Shown: positions 37,618 to 47,041 of the stretch, in pieces
Position numbering within the stretch: the stretch's first letter is position 1
Layout: every line of letters begins with the position of its first letter
NCBI RefSeq assembly: GCF_000620065.1
Contig: NZ_JHVI01000012.1
Coordinates: forward strand, 42,474 to 106,473
Length of the DNA: 64,000 nt
Origin: Meiothermus cerbereus DSM 11376
Lineage (GTDB): Bacteria > Deinococcota > Deinococci > Deinococcales > Thermaceae
Direction: 5' to 3'
The notes under the pieces: generated by a model
What the model was told of the DNA's origin: nothing
Seen by the model: the letters and a program-made list of their open reading frames with translations, nothing else
Databases searched by the model: none
Translations under genes and position numbers: made by a program

Positions 37618-37634
37618 AAAGCCCCCACATACCG

Positions 37635-38387
37635 TCAGTAGGCCCTCAAGGTCATTTGATGCCAGGCACGCAGCACCTCCAGCGTGACCACCCCCAGGCA
37701 GCTTCGCGGCCCCTCGCGCACCTGGGCCGGCAGTTCCGGCTCGCCCAGATGATCCAGCACCGCCAAGGCCCCCTCAAAGCGCTGGGTGCGGGTGTAGTGG
37801 CTGTAGGTGATCAGCACCGGCAGGCCCGCTTGCTGGGCCGCGATCAGGCCGTTGTGGGAGTCCTCGATGGCTAAGGCTTCCTGGGGCTTCAGTTTCATCT
37901 GCCGCAGCGCCTCTATGTACACATCGGGGGCGGGTTTTTTCCTCTCAACCATGTCGCCCGCTACGATGCACTCAAACCAGCCCGGTACCTCTGGCCCGGC
38001 TTGCTCGAGCAGCACCTGCACATTCTCCAGCGAGGTGGTGGTGGCAATCCCCAGCCGCACCCCCTGTTCGCGGGCCTCGCGCCACAGGCGCAGCACCCCC
38101 GGACGAAAGGGCACCTCGCCCGCCTGCACGATCTGGTTGTATAGCTCGGTTTTGCGGCGGTGCAGCCGGGCGATGTCGGCCTCCAGCAGCTTGGGGCACT
38201 CGAGGCAGTGGTAGAGGTAGTAGGCGATGCGCTCCTTGCCGCCGGCGACCCACAGCAGCCGCTCGTACAGCTCCCGATCCCACTCGATCTCGAGGCCAGC
38301 CTCGGCAAAGGCCCGGTTGAAGGCCAGCCGGTGGCCCTCCTCGGTCTCGGCAATCACCCCGTCTACATCGAAAATCAGTGCTTGCAT
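37635..38387 (-). CDS. cbbY: CbbY-type HAD phosphatase
   Basis: A 250-residue HAD hydrolase: nucleophile D7 with D9 in FDVDGVIAET, GIATTTSLENV, and KKPAPDVYIEAL with EDSHNGLIAA. In Rhodobacter, CbbY removes phosphate from xylulose 1,5-bisphosphate, a misfire product that blocks red-type RuBisCO, and so works with CbbX. Position after tkt and comB supports that role over a generic phosphoglucomutase-like HAD. Confidence 0.85.
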   Translation of the reverse strand: MQALIFDVDGVIAETEEGHRLAFNRAFAEAGLEIEWDRELYERLLWVAGGKERIAYYLYHCLECPKLLEADIARLHRRKTELYNQIVQAGEVPFRPGVLRLWREAREQGVRLGIATTTSLENVQVLLEQAGPEVPGWFECIVAGDMVERKKPAPDVYIEALRQMKLKPQEALAIEDSHNGLIAAQQAGLPVLITYSHYTRTQRFEGALAVLDHLGEPELPAQVREGPRSCLGVVTLEVLRAWHQMTLRAY

Positions 38388-38420
38388 GCTTCACCCATAC
38401 GTATTGCTGAACCAAGCCCC

Positions 38421-39122
38421 CTAGCCAAAAATCAAGGCCTCCCCACGCCTTTGCAGCAGGCGGGGCACCCGTTCGGAAAGACCCAATTGGGCGCAAAAGG
38501 CCACGTCCTCGCCCAGCCCTTCGCGCGCTAGAGCCAGGGCTGCCTCGGAGGCCTCGAGCAGGGGCCGGGCCGGTTTTTGCGCCAGGTGCAGGGCCACCTG
38601 TGTACCATCCCCCACCGGCTCAAAGCCCTCGGCAAGGAGCATCTGGGCCAGCACCCCGGCTGTGTAGAGGTCGTCCATACCCATCTGGCCCTCCTTGCCC
38701 GCGCACAGGATGGCCACCTGGGAACCCAGCCGGGCCGCCTGTTGCGCGGCAGCAGGGGCGTTCAAGAGCGAGGCCAGAAGCACCTCGCGGGCTACCTGGG
38801 CGGCTTTATGGGCGGCCTTGGTGCCGTTGGTGGTGGCGTGGATGACCGTGCGATCCCAGAGCTCGGCCAGGGCCACCTCACGAGGACTGTTGCCAAAGTC
38901 GAAGCCCGGCGGCTTCAGCCCGCCCACCTCGCCCGCCAGCAGTTCACCATTTTGCCTAAGGGCCCTGGCCTCCTCCAAACCCGCCGTAAGCCACAAGGCC
39001 TTTACCCCCGACTCCAGGAACATCACCGCCGTGCTGGTTGCCCGTATCACGTCCACCACCAGCATCACCTCGGCTTCCGGAAAGGCTGCCGTGGGCAGGG
39101 GGTGCACCCGAACCCGTCTCAT
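38421..39122 (-). CDS. comB: ComB-family phosphatase (2-phosphosulfolactate phosphatase type)
   Basis: A 233-residue ComB-family Mg-dependent acid phosphatase: [38 protein letters not shown] and [14 protein letters not shown]. In archaea ComB makes sulfolactate in coenzyme M synthesis; bacterial homologues are often unassigned. Its start overlaps the tkt stop (ATGA), so it is tied to the Calvin genes, where it might act on another phosphate ester. Confidence 0.82.
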   Translation of the reverse strand: MRRVRVHPLPTAAFPEAEVMLVVDVIRATSTAVMFLESGVKALWLTAGLEEARALRQNGELLAGEVGGLKPPGFDFGNSPREVALAELWDRTVIHATTNGTKAAHKAAQVAREVLLASLLNAPAAAQQAARLGSQVAILCAGKEGQMGMDDLYTAGVLAQMLLAEGFEPVGDGTQVALHLAQKPARPLLEASEAALALAREGLGEDVAFCAQLGLSERVPRLLQRRGEALIFG

Positions 39123-41098
39123 ACCTGGATGAGCTCGAGCACCGCCCGCACCACCGCGCCGGGCCGGAAGCCCAGGTTCTCGTAGACGGCGGGGTAGGGG
39201 GCGCTTGCACCAAAGTGATCGAGGCCCAGCACCGCATCGGCATAGCGTTCCCAGCCAAAACTGGCCCCGGCCTCTACCGCCAGGGTGGGCAGCCCCTTGG
39301 GCAGCACGGCCTCACGGTACGATTCGGGCTGGGCCTCGAAGGCTTCCCAGCAGGGCAGGCTCACCACCCGCACCGCAATTCCCTCGGCCTCGAGCTGTTT
39401 CTGGGCTTCCAGGGCCAGGGCTACCTCACTGCCGGTGGCCACGATGGTCGCCCTGGCGCCGGGCCGCTCGGAAAGAACGTAGCCACCCTTCAGGGTGCCC
39501 TCGGCGCCAGCCAGGGTACCGCGCTCCAGCACCGGCAGGGCCTGCCGGGTAAGTACCAGGGCGGTGGGCCCCTCCCGGCGCTCGAGGGCCAGCCGCCAGG
39601 CCTGGGCGGTCTCCAGGGCGTCGGCCGGCCGCACCACCCAGAGGTTGGGCATGGCCCGCAGGCTGGCCAGGTGCTCGATGGGCTGGTGGGTGGGGCCGTC
39701 CTCGCCGATGGCCACCGAGTCGTGGGTCAGCACAAAGATGCTGGGGGTGCCCATCAGAGCGGCCAGCCGGATGGCCGGGCGCATATAGTCCGAGAAAACG
39801 AAGAAGGTGCCCCCATAAGCGCGGTAACCCCCGTGCAGGTTGAGCCCGTTCAGGATGGCTCCCATGGCGTGTTCGCGCACCCCGTAGTGCAGGTAGCGCC
39901 CGCGGGGGTTCTCGCGCGAGAAGGACTGCATTCCCGCTGCCTGGGTGTTGTTGGAAGGGGTCAGGTCGGCGCTGCCGCCCAAAAGCTCGGGCAGGCGGGG
40001 GGCCAGCGCGTCCAGCACCTTGCCGCTGGCCGCGCGGGTGGCCAGCTTGCCGCTAAAGCTGGGAAGTATGGCTTCCCAATCCAGTGGGGGCAAGGCCCCT
40101 TTGAGGCGGCGCTTTAGCTCCTGCGCCTCCTCCGGGTAGGCCTCGGCGTAGCGCTGCATGCGGGCATTCCAGTCGGCCTCGAGCCGTTGTCCCCTTGCCA
40201 CAGCGGCCCGCAAGTGTTCGTACACCTCGCGGGGAATCTCGAAGGGTGGGTGGGGCCAGTTCAGGTTGTTGCGGGTGGCCTCGAGGGCCTCGGGGCCCAG
40301 CGGTTCCCCATGCACCTTATGGCTTCCGGCCTTGGGCGAACCGGCCCCAATCACCGTCCGCACCGCAATTATCGAGGGTCGGGCGTCCACCTGGGCCGCC
40401 CGCAGGGCCAGGCGCAGCGCCCCCAGGTCTTCCCCATCCACCCGCTGGGTGTGCCAGCCGTAGGCTTGGTAGCGCTTTAGCACGTCCTCGCCAAAGGAAA
40501 GCCCGGTATCGCCGTCAATGGAGATGTGGTTGTCGTCCCACAGCACAATCAGCTTGCCCAGCCCCCAGTGCCCGGCCAGGCTGCTGGCCTCGCCCGAAAC
40601 CCCCTCCATCAGGTCGCCGTCCGAGGCCAGCACATAGGTGTAGTGATCCACTACCGTATGCCCCTCGCGGTTGAACTCAGCAGCCAGCTTGTGCTCGGCC
40701 AGGGCCAGCCCCACCGCCGTACTGATGCCCTGGCCCAAAGGCCCGGTGGTCACCTCCACCCCTGGGGTGTGGCCGTACTCGGGGTGGCCGGGGGTTTTGG
40801 AGCCCCACTGGCGGAAGCGCCGGAGTTCGTCCAGCGGCAGGTCATAGCCGGTCAGGTGCAGAAGGGCATACAGCAGCATGGAGCCGTGCCCTGCCGACAG
40901 CACAAAGCGGTCGCGGTCGGGCCAGTGGGGGTGGGTGGGGTTATGCTTCAGGAAGTCGTTCCAAAGTACATAAGCCGCGGGGGCCATACCCAGGGGCATG
41001 CCCGGATGCCCGCTTTTGGCCTGTTCTACCGCATCAGCAGCCAGCATCCGAATGGCGTTGATGGCCTGTGTCTCAATTGCGCTGAGGGTGCTCGCCAT
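39119..41098 (-). CDS. tkt: Transketolase
   Basis: A 659-residue thiamine-diphosphate enzyme: [48 protein letters not shown], the ThDP motif GDGDLMEG-like [13 protein letters not shown] with DDNHISIDG, and [15 protein letters not shown]. It moves two-carbon units in Calvin regeneration. It leads a second Calvin-related run (tkt-comB-cbbY and two small genes) with its own promoter. Confidence 0.96.
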   Translation of the reverse strand: MASTLSAIETQAINAIRMLAADAVEQAKSGHPGMPLGMAPAAYVLWNDFLKHNPTHPHWPDRDRFVLSAGHGSMLLYALLHLTGYDLPLDELRRFRQWGSKTPGHPEYGHTPGVEVTTGPLGQGISTAVGLALAEHKLAAEFNREGHTVVDHYTYVLASDGDLMEGVSGEASSLAGHWGLGKLIVLWDDNHISIDGDTGLSFGEDVLKRYQAYGWHTQRVDGEDLGALRLALRAAQVDARPSIIAVRTVIGAGSPKAGSHKVHGEPLGPEALEATRNNLNWPHPPFEIPREVYEHLRAAVARGQRLEADWNARMQRYAEAYPEEAQELKRRLKGALPPLDWEAILPSFSGKLATRAASGKVLDALAPRLPELLGGSADLTPSNNTQAAGMQSFSRENPRGRYLHYGVREHAMGAILNGLNLHGGYRAYGGTFFVFSDYMRPAIRLAALMGTPSIFVLTHDSVAIGEDGPTHQPIEHLASLRAMPNLWVVRPADALETAQAWRLALERREGPTALVLTRQALPVLERGTLAGAEGTLKGGYVLSERPGARATIVATGSEVALALEAQKQLEAEGIAVRVVSLPCWEAFEAQPESYREAVLPKGLPTLAVEAGASFGWERYADAVLGLDHFGASAPYPAVYENLGFRPGAVVRAVLELIQV

Positions 41099-41130
41099 GT
41101 GTCTCCTTTCACAAGGTGGGTTCTGGCGTC

Positions 41131-41160
41131 AGTGTAGACGGAGAAATCCAAAACTATCAA
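41131..41160 (-). promoter_or_regulatory. Promoter of tkt-comB-cbbY
   Basis: On the minus strand TTGATA (41160-41155) and TACACT (41136-41131) are 18 bp apart. A very AT-rich stretch just upstream could serve as an UP element. A GAAAGGAGA ribosome site precedes the ATG. Confidence 0.6.
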
Positions 41161-41228
41161 TCTCAGTTTCGGCTCTTTATATAAATAATTCTTATTGAAT
41201 AACATCAAAGCTCGCCGGATTGAGCCCT

Positions 41229-41304
41229 GATAGCAGGTGATATGAAATCTCGCTGGATTGTTTCCCTTGATGTAGTGAGCCGGAGCGATAGCGGGTGATA
41301 TGAA
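41229..41304 (+). repeat. Tandem repeat with 58-bp period
   Basis: GATAGCAGGTGATATGAA (41229-41246) recurs as GATAGCGGGTGATATGAA (41287-41304), one mismatch in 18. Flanking bases are also similar (GAGCC before; CGC-x-TG-x-AT after). Confidence 0.6.
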
Positions 41305-41360
41305 CCCCGCCTGAATCGTTCCGTTAGGGACTGTTGGAGCACCATCGTTTTTCAGGCTGT

Positions 41361-41490
41361 TATACCGGATTCAAAAAGATAATCTTCAAACAAAAAGCGC
41401 TAAGAGGCTATCTTTTTGAATCCTAGAGCACTCCCTTCGGTCGGGTTAGTTCGTCACCGTTCGGTGACGAACTAACCGAATCTGGTATTA
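41361..41490. repeat. Nested inverted repeats (cruciform block)
   Basis: Three structures are nested or adjacent: a perfect 15-bp repeat GGATTCAAAAAGATA (41367-41381) / TATCTTTTTGAATCC (41409-41423); a perfect 16-bp hairpin with a 2-base loop, GGTTAGTTCGTCACCG (41444-41459) / CGGTGACGAACTAACC (41462-41477); and an outer pair TATACCGGATTC (41361) / GAATCTGGTATT (41478) that brackets the block. Confidence 0.75.
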
Positions 41491-41499
41491 CTACCCGCA

Positions 41500-41547
41500 C
41501 TTCAGGCGGGGGCCCCAGAAAAAGAACAAATCAAAGACATTTCTTAT
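41500..41547 (+). repeat. Dispersed ~49-bp repeat, copy 2
   Basis: Matches 25829-25877 with about six substitutions and one gap; shared blocks are GGGCCCCAG, AAAAAGAACAA and CAAAGACATTTCT. It ends 10 bp from the stop of the ABC ATPase gene. Confidence 0.7.
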
Positions 41548-41557
41548 GAGGCCGCCT

Positions 41558-42331
41558 TCAGCCAGCTTCGAAGCTGGGCAGCACCAGCCGCCGACCGGCG
41601 TGAACGAGCACCTCGAAGGGCACCCCGTAGACCTCCTGCAACAAAGCGGGCCGAAGCAGATTTTCCGGCGTACCGAGAGCCACCAGGCGGCCCTCCTTAA
41701 GGAGCAAAAGCTGGTCGGCAAACAAAGCCGCTAGGTTCAGGTCGTGCAGGGCGGCCAGCACCAGACGGCCTTCCCGTGCCAGCCGCTGGGCCAGGGCCAG
41801 TACCTCGAGCTGCTGGCGGGGGTCGAGGTGGTTGGTGGGTTCGTCCAGCAGCAGGATGGGGGTCTCCTGGGCCAGCACGCGAGCCAGGTCGACCCGGGTG
41901 CGCTCGCCCCCCGAAAGCGAGAAGTAGGGCCGCTCAGCCCAGGCAAGGGCGCCGGTTTGCTCCAGGGCCCACTCCACACGCGCCCGGTCGGTGGGGTTTT
42001 CGGGGCGGCGCTGCTGGTGGGGCAGGCGGCCTAAGGCCACCACCTCGCGCACCGTGTAGGGAAAGGCCAGACTACGCTGCTGTGGCAAAAAAGCCCGCTC
42101 CAGGGCCATCTGGGCTGGCGTGTAGCGCTGTAGGGGCACCCCTTTGAGGGCCACACTGCCCTCGCTGGGGCGCCACTCGCCCGAGAGCAGGCGCAACAGG
42201 GTGCTCTTGCCCGCCCCGTTGGGGCCTAAGATGCCCCAAAAACCCGGCTCCAGGCTGAACGAAGCCCCGCGCAACAACCAGCGACCCGCCCGCTGGAAGC
42301 CCAGCGCGTGCGCCTCGAGCCAGCTAGCCAC
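41558..42331 (-). CDS. hmuV: Heme-type ABC importer ATPase (HmuV-like)
   Basis: A 257-residue ABC ATPase: Walker A GPNGAGKST, Q-loop LPQQRSLAFPYTV, signature LSGGERTRVDLA, Walker B ILLLDEPTNHLD, H-loop ALHDLNLA. The family (FecCD-linked ATPases) serves heme, siderophores or cobalamin; the linked binding protein looks HmuT-like. It overlaps the permease gene by 8 bp. Confidence 0.88.
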   Translation of the reverse strand: MASWLEAHALGFQRAGRWLLRGASFSLEPGFWGILGPNGAGKSTLLRLLSGEWRPSEGSVALKGVPLQRYTPAQMALERAFLPQQRSLAFPYTVREVVALGRLPHQQRRPENPTDRARVEWALEQTGALAWAERPYFSLSGGERTRVDLARVLAQETPILLLDEPTNHLDPRQQLEVLALAQRLAREGRLVLAALHDLNLAALFADQLLLLKEGRLVALGTPENLLRPALLQEVYGVPFEVLVHAGRRLVLPSFEAG

Positions 42332-43319
42332 GCCAGCCCTCCCGCCCCAAGAGCAGCAAGAAGAACGGCCCGCCTAAAAGCGTGGTGAGCAGCCCCACAG
42401 GCAGTTCCGCCGGGGCCAGGGCCGTGCGGGCCACCAGGTCGGCCAGTACGGTCAGGCTGGCCCCCAGCAGCCAGGCCGCCGGCAGCACAAAGCGGTGGTC
42501 GGCCCCACCCCCGGCCCGCAGCAGCCAGGGCACCAGCAGGCCCACAAAGGCGATGCTCCCCGCCGCGGCCACCGCCGCCCCCACCCCCAGGGCCACCAGC
42601 AACAAAGCCTGCCGCTTCAGGGCCGCCACCCCAATCCCCAGGTGAAAGGCCTCCTCTTCGCCCAGGGTAAGGGCATTGAGGGCCCGGCCCAGGCGCAAAA
42701 GGGCCAGGGCACTCAACAGGGCCAGGGGGGCGGTCAGGGCCAGCAGTTCCCAGCCGGCCCCCCCAAAGCCCCCCAGGGTCCAGAAGGTCAGGCTGCGGCC
42801 CTGGGGGTCACCCACACGAAACTGCAAAAGCCCCACCAGGGCGTTCAGGATGGTAGTAAGGAGCAGGCCCACCAGCAATAGCCGCACCCCGGTCTGTTCG
42901 CCCCCGGCGGGCGCCAGGCGCAGGAGCAGGGCCAGCGTTGCCAGCACCCCCAGAGCCGCCGCCAGGGGAAGGCCCCAGGCGGCCAGGGGAAAAAAAGCCA
43001 GCCAGAGCACCGCGCCCAAAGCCGCCCCGGCCCCCAGGCCCAGCAGGCCGGGCTCCACCAGGGGCGTGCGCAAAAGGCCCTGCAGCACCGCCCCGCTAAG
43101 GGCCAGGGTGCCCCCCACCAGCGCAGCCAGGAGCACCCGCGGAAAGCGGATGTTGAGCAAGACCGAAGCCCCCTCGAGCCCCTCCCGCAAGACCCGGGGA
43201 ATCTCCAGGGGGGGAATGTAGTAGGCCCCGCTGGCCGCCGCCAACAGCAGGCTGGCGGGCAGCAGCAGGGCCAGGGCTATAAACAAGAGCCGCCGACGGC
43301 TAAAAGCGCTGGGGGGCAT
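42324..43319 (-). CDS. hmuU: FecCD-family ABC importer permease (HmuU-like)
   Basis: A 331-residue permease with about ten membrane segments and the family blocks LRFPRVLLAALVGGTLALSG-like (seen as IRFPRVLLAALVGGTLALSG), the LGLGAGAALGAVLW region, and GSIAFVGLLVPWLLR. It starts at the last base of the binding-protein gene's stop, so the three genes are one operon. Confidence 0.9.
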   Translation of the reverse strand: MPPSAFSRRRLLFIALALLLPASLLLAAASGAYYIPPLEIPRVLREGLEGASVLLNIRFPRVLLAALVGGTLALSGAVLQGLLRTPLVEPGLLGLGAGAALGAVLWLAFFPLAAWGLPLAAALGVLATLALLLRLAPAGGEQTGVRLLLVGLLLTTILNALVGLLQFRVGDPQGRSLTFWTLGGFGGAGWELLALTAPLALLSALALLRLGRALNALTLGEEEAFHLGIGVAALKRQALLLVALGVGAAVAAAGSIAFVGLLVPWLLRAGGGADHRFVLPAAWLLGASLTVLADLVARTALAPAELPVGLLTTLLGGPFFLLLLGREGWRG

Positions 43320-44251
43320 CAGGGGTTGAAGCCAGGGTGGTTAATCCGCACCGGGCCGGTTTTCTCGTAGAGGGCCTGGTGGAGCTCGAGCGCCGCCCGA
43401 CCCACCGTGTAGCCATAGCCCGAGATGTAGGTCACGTCCATAGCCACAATCCGGCGGTTACGGCCGGCAGGGGTCTCGGCCACCCCCGGCAGGCGCAGGA
43501 TGTTCTCGAAGCTAAAGGGCTGGTCGGGAAAGAAGGGCACCACGATGGCCTCGGGCCGGGCCGCCACCACCGCTTCGGCGGTGATGTTCACACAGCCCCG
43601 CACCGCACCGGCCCCCTGCACAGCCTTGACCGCATTCTGGGCCCCGGCTAGGGTGATGAGCCCTGCGCCACTGGCCTCCTCACCGCAGACAAAGGTGTTG
43701 CGGGGATCGCGCGGGTAGATGTAGAGCACCCGCAAGGGCTCGCCCCGGCGCACCTGGGTTTTAGAGCGCAGGGCCAGCAGGTCGCGCTCGAGGGCCCGTA
43801 CCAGTTCTTCGGCCCGCGCTGGCTGCCCCACCGCAGCCCCGATGGTGCGGATTTTCTTCTTGACCCCCTCGGGCGTGGGCTCGTCGGGCACCAGCACCAC
43901 ACTCACACCGGCCTGGCGCAGCTGGGCCAGCACCGGCGGGGGGCCCGCTTCGGAGACCGCCAGCACCAGGGTGGGCCGCTGGGCCAGCAAAGCTTCGGCG
44001 TTCAGGCGGAAAAACAGCCCAACATCGGGCTTCTTCAAGAGGGCGGCTGGAATGTACGAGCCGGTATCGCGCCCCACAATGCGCTCGGTGAGGCCAAACT
44101 TGTCCAGAATCTCGGAAATGGAACCTCCGATGCTCACGATGCGCTCGGCGCTTCTAACCTCGACCTCGCGGCCCGTGGCATCGGTTACGCGCAAGGGCTG
44201 GGCCAGCGCCAGCCCCAGCAGCAGGGGAAGTGTAAGGAACCAGTGTCTCAT
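43319..44251 (-). CDS. hmuT: Heme-type ABC importer binding protein (HmuT-like)
   Basis: A 310-residue exported binding protein (signal about 1-17): VTDATGREVEV, RIVSIGGSISEILDKFGL, NAEALLAQRPTLVLAV and VVPFFPDQPFSFENIL. Its layout is that of the heme/cobalamin periplasmic-binding group, closest to HmuT. ATG 44251 gives a clean signal peptide; a TTG 21 bp upstream is an alternative. Neither has a good ribosome site. Confidence 0.85.
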   Translation of the reverse strand: MRHWFLTLPLLLGLALAQPLRVTDATGREVEVRSAERIVSIGGSISEILDKFGLTERIVGRDTGSYIPAALLKKPDVGLFFRLNAEALLAQRPTLVLAVSEAGPPPVLAQLRQAGVSVVLVPDEPTPEGVKKKIRTIGAAVGQPARAEELVRALERDLLALRSKTQVRRGEPLRVLYIYPRDPRNTFVCGEEASGAGLITLAGAQNAVKAVQGAGAVRGCVNITAEAVVAARPEAIVVPFFPDQPFSFENILRLPGVAETPAGRNRRIVAMDVTYISGYGYTVGRAALELHQALYEKTGPVRINHPGFNP

Positions 44252-44426
44252 ACCAACTTGTAAACTTACCAAAGCTCATACCCCAGAGTGTCACAAAAGT
44301 GTCATTGCCTAGTGCTCCGGTAACTTAATTCCTGGGATGGATTTGGCTCCTCTAATACCTAGGGGTTGCTTTGAGCGCTTCATTCCGGGAACTTCACTGC
44401 ATATCTATCTTTGACTTACCAAACCA

Positions 44427-45491
44427 CTAGCCTTTAGGGGGACGCAAAGCCCCCAGGCCAGCCCAGGCCCGCAGGGAGTAGAACATCACCCACAGCCAGA
44501 AGGCAGCCAACAGCAGGAGCAGCACCCAGGCCAGACCGCCCAGGAAGGCCGAGTCCAGCGCCCTGGCCAGGGCCAGGGTGGCCAGGGTGAAAGCCCCCAG
44601 GGGGAAGACCAAGCCCCACCAGCCTGGGGCAAAGTGGAACTGCGCCCGGCGGCTCTCTACAAGCAAGGTATCCAGGAGCAAAAGCAGGCTCAAGGCCAAC
44701 CACCAAAACCCCAGGCCCCAGACGGCCAGCCCCACCACCGGCCAGGCTTCCACCCAGCCCTGGTGAACCAGCCCCGCCTTGGCCCCGCCCTCGAGCCAGC
44801 GCCAGGGCGCAAGCACCAACAGACCCACCGGGGCCAGCCCAATAAAGACCGAGGGCAGAAAGTGGGGCTCGAGCCGACCGTACCCATACAGCCGTTGCAA
44901 AAAGCTGGGCAGCACGAACAAAAACAGGAAAAACCCAATGCCCAGGAAAAGCCCGCTCAGCACCCACAGCTCTTTCTGCCAGACTTGGGGAAAACTGGAA
45001 AGCCACAGCCCTCCAGCCATGGGCACCAAAAGGGCCGAGACCGGCGGGATAACCCAGGCCCCGTTGGCGGCCTCGAGCGGCAGCTTAAGCCGGGTGCTCA
45101 CGGTAAAGACCACCAGCAGGCCCACCGCAAAGATCAAGGGCGTCCCCAGCAGAAAAAGCCCCTGGCCCAAAAGGAGCGACCAGGGCCCCAGCGGCAACGC
45201 ACGGGTCACCAGGCTCAGCACCAGGAGAGCGATGGGCAGGGTGGGAAGCATCTGAGAGAAAAGGGGATGCTGTAGGTCGGCCAGGGCGGCCTGGGGAAAA
45301 CGCAGGAGCTTGGTCAGGTAGAGCGCCAGGAGCGCTGCCATGACCAGGAGAGTCAGCAGATAAACCGGCAGGGCCAGCCCCACCAGGCCGAACTGGGCCA
45401 GGGCCAGGGCCAGCACGCCGGTGCCCATCACCGCGGCAAACCAGGCTGGGTTAAAGTAGCGCACACTGGGCGCTGCTAGAGCCACTTCCAC
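44427..45491 (-). CDS. SLAC1/TehA (TDT) family anion transporter, possible sulfite exporter
   Basis: A 354-residue membrane protein with about ten helices and the TDT opening YFNPAWFAAVMGTGVLALAL. The family includes malate carriers, TehA and the fungal sulfite pump SSU1. It follows trxB by 10 bp, so it is under the CstR-type operator at 46494. Sulfite efflux is therefore my preferred reading, but the substrate cannot be told from sequence. Confidence 0.82.
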   Translation of the reverse strand: MEVALAAPSVRYFNPAWFAAVMGTGVLALALAQFGLVGLALPVYLLTLLVMAALLALYLTKLLRFPQAALADLQHPLFSQMLPTLPIALLVLSLVTRALPLGPWSLLLGQGLFLLGTPLIFAVGLLVVFTVSTRLKLPLEAANGAWVIPPVSALLVPMAGGLWLSSFPQVWQKELWVLSGLFLGIGFFLFLFVLPSFLQRLYGYGRLEPHFLPSVFIGLAPVGLLVLAPWRWLEGGAKAGLVHQGWVEAWPVVGLAVWGLGFWWLALSLLLLLDTLLVESRRAQFHFAPGWWGLVFPLGAFTLATLALARALDSAFLGGLAWVLLLLLAAFWLWVMFYSLRAWAGLGALRPPKG

Positions 45492-45501
45492 CCAAAGCCT
45501 C

Positions 45502-46440
45502 CTAGTGCACCGCGGCGTGTTCCTGCTCGGCCAGGTAGCGCTCGGCCATCATGGCCGCACGGGTACCGGCCCCCACGCTGGTAGAAAGCTGACGGTAGAT
45601 GGGGTCGGCCACGTCGCCCGCGGCGAAAAGCCCCGGCACCGAGGTAAAAATTTCGTCCCGCACCGCCACGTAGCGGTCGGGCCGGAGTTCCACCACCCCC
45701 TGCAAAAAGCCGGTGTTGGGCTCGTGCCCGATGAAGACGAAGACCCCATCGGTGGGATAATCGTAGACCTCGCCGGTCTTGAGGTTCTTCAGGCGAACCC
45801 CGGTCACGGTCTCGTCGCCCAGCACCTCCTCGACCACGGTGTCCCAGATGAAGTGCATCTTGGGGTGGGCCAGGGCCCGGGCCTGGGCGGTCTTGTTGGC
45901 GCGCAGGGAGTCGCGGCGGTGTACCAGGGTGACCTTGTTGGCGAACTTAGTGAGGAAAAGACCCTCTTCCACCGCAGCGTCGCCCCCACCTACTACCACC
46001 ACTTCCTTGCCCCGGTAAAAGAAGCCGTCGCAGGTCGCGCAGGTGCTCACACCCCGGCCATAAAACTTCTCCTCGCCCGGCACGCCCAGCTTCTTGGGGT
46101 TGGCTCCGGTAGCCAGAATCACGCTGCGGGCACGGTAGTCTTGCTCGTAGCCCCGCACCACAAAGCCCTCGGGGGTTCGCTCTAGGCCCTGGGCCTCGTC
46201 CATCACAATCTCGGCCCCAAAGCGCTTGGCTTGCTGCACCATACGCTCAGAAAGCTCGGCCCCACTAATAGGCTCGGGGAAGCCCGGATAGTTTTCGACC
46301 TCCTCGGTCTGGGCAATCTGGCCCCCCGGCAGGCCTTTTTCCAGGATGAGGGTCTTCAGGTTGGCCCGTCCGGTGTAGATGCCTGCGGTCAGCCCGGCGG
46401 GGCCGCCCCCGATAATCACCACGTCGTAGAGTTGGCTCAT
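45502..46440 (-). CDS. trxB: Thioredoxin reductase
   Basis: A 312-residue FAD/NADPH enzyme: [20 protein letters not shown], redox pair C134-A-T-C137, [17 protein letters not shown] (NADPH site) and [15 protein letters not shown]. It supplies electrons to thioredoxin, and through CcdA to the exported thioredoxins in this window. ATG 46440 follows AAGGAGA; the gene sits behind a CstR-type operator. Confidence 0.95.
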   Translation of the reverse strand: MSQLYDVVIIGGGPAGLTAGIYTGRANLKTLILEKGLPGGQIAQTEEVENYPGFPEPISGAELSERMVQQAKRFGAEIVMDEAQGLERTPEGFVVRGYEQDYRARSVILATGANPKKLGVPGEEKFYGRGVSTCATCDGFFYRGKEVVVVGGGDAAVEEGLFLTKFANKVTLVHRRDSLRANKTAQARALAHPKMHFIWDTVVEEVLGDETVTGVRLKNLKTGEVYDYPTDGVFVFIGHEPNTGFLQGVVELRPDRYVAVRDEIFTSVPGLFAAGDVADPIYRQLSTSVGAGTRAAMMAERYLAEQEHAAVH

Positions 46441-46493
46441 AGCAAAGTCTCCTTGCGCCAGCATAAGGCTGGCCCTTCATGGGTCAGTATAAC

Positions 46494-46510
46494 ATACCCC
46501 TGGGGGATAT
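46494..46510. promoter_or_regulatory. CstR/CsoR-type operator, trxB / nos divergent region
   Basis: ATACCCCTGGGGGATAT is a 17-bp palindrome and the exact reverse complement of the site at 51409-51425. It adjoins a minus-strand -10 TATACT (46491-46486) for trxB and lies just upstream of the plus-strand promoter, so it could control both directions. Confidence 0.7.
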
Positions 46511-46524
46511 GTATTCCGGGACGT

Positions 46525-46552
46525 TTGCCCCTGGGGGGGCCCTGGCTATACT
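46525..46552 (+). promoter_or_regulatory. Promoter of the copper/nos-type operon
   Basis: TTGCCC (46525-46530) and TATACT (46547-46552) are 16 bp apart. The -10 ends only 10 bp before ATG 46563, so the transcript is probably leaderless. Confidence 0.6.
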
Positions 46553-46562
46553 GGTTCCAAGT

Positions 46563-46937
46563 ATGTGGGCGGCCCCGACTCGAGTCCACCGCACCCCCTG
46601 GGTTTTCTTTCTGGTGGGGCTGGTGCTCTTGGTCTCGAGCCAGTACGCCCTGCGCGACCCACGCAGCCAGGCCTTGCCAGTGGGCTTTCTGCCCAGTGCG
46701 GATATCTGTGCTTTCTCTCCGGGGTCTTCCCATTCCCAGCCTACCCCCTCCCCCACCCATACCCACCAGCCCCACTGCCCCCTCTGTGTGATGGGGGGCT
46801 ATAGCGACGGGGCCCCACCCTTCGTTGCGCTTCCGCAGCCGGTGTTGCAAACCGGGGAAAGGCTGCGGCCGCTCGAGGCTGCCCAGCCCTTGGTGCGGCC
46901 AGTCTTCCCCCAGCTCAACCGGGGGCCACCCAGCTAG
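46563..46937 (+). CDS. Small DUF2946-like exported protein with HCPLC motif
   Basis: A 124-residue protein with one N-terminal membrane segment ([17 protein letters not shown]), then a proline-, serine- and histidine-rich linker ([17 protein letters not shown]). The HCPLC motif and this layout resemble DUF2946, found in copper loci. Metal binding is likely but not shown. It is the first gene before nosD and appears to be translated from a leaderless mRNA. Confidence 0.6.
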   Translation: MWAAPTRVHRTPWVFFLVGLVLLVSSQYALRDPRSQALPVGFLPSADICAFSPGSSHSQPTPSPTHTHQPHCPLCVMGGYSDGAPPFVALPQPVLQTGERLRPLEAAQPLVRPVFPQLNRGPPS

Positions 46938-47041
46938 GCTAGACGCATCCGTGCCCTGTGCAAGTGGCCTATAGCCCCTGGCATAGGCGTGATTTGAGGT
47001 CATCTGTCCATCCAGGCCCCAATCCTGCCCTTTGTCCAGCC

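Larger units (their letters stand above)
41099..41557. other. Repeat-rich intergenic region
   Basis: A 459-bp gap with the tkt promoter at its left end, then a tandem repeat (41229-41304), a nested cruciform block (41361-41490) and copy 2 of the dispersed repeat (41500-41547). No gene is seen. It looks like remnants of mobile or REP-type elements. Confidence 0.6.

Noticed and set aside
44352..44370. Possible eighth CstR-type site (AATACCTAGGGGTTGC) upstream of the TDT gene end
   Set aside because: Only the left half fits; the right arm lacks GTAT and the site is downstream of the hmu start in no clear promoter.
44634..45275. 213-codon open frame on the plus strand
   Set aside because: Antisense to the TDT transporter; Gln/Pro/Lys-rich shadow of membrane helices.
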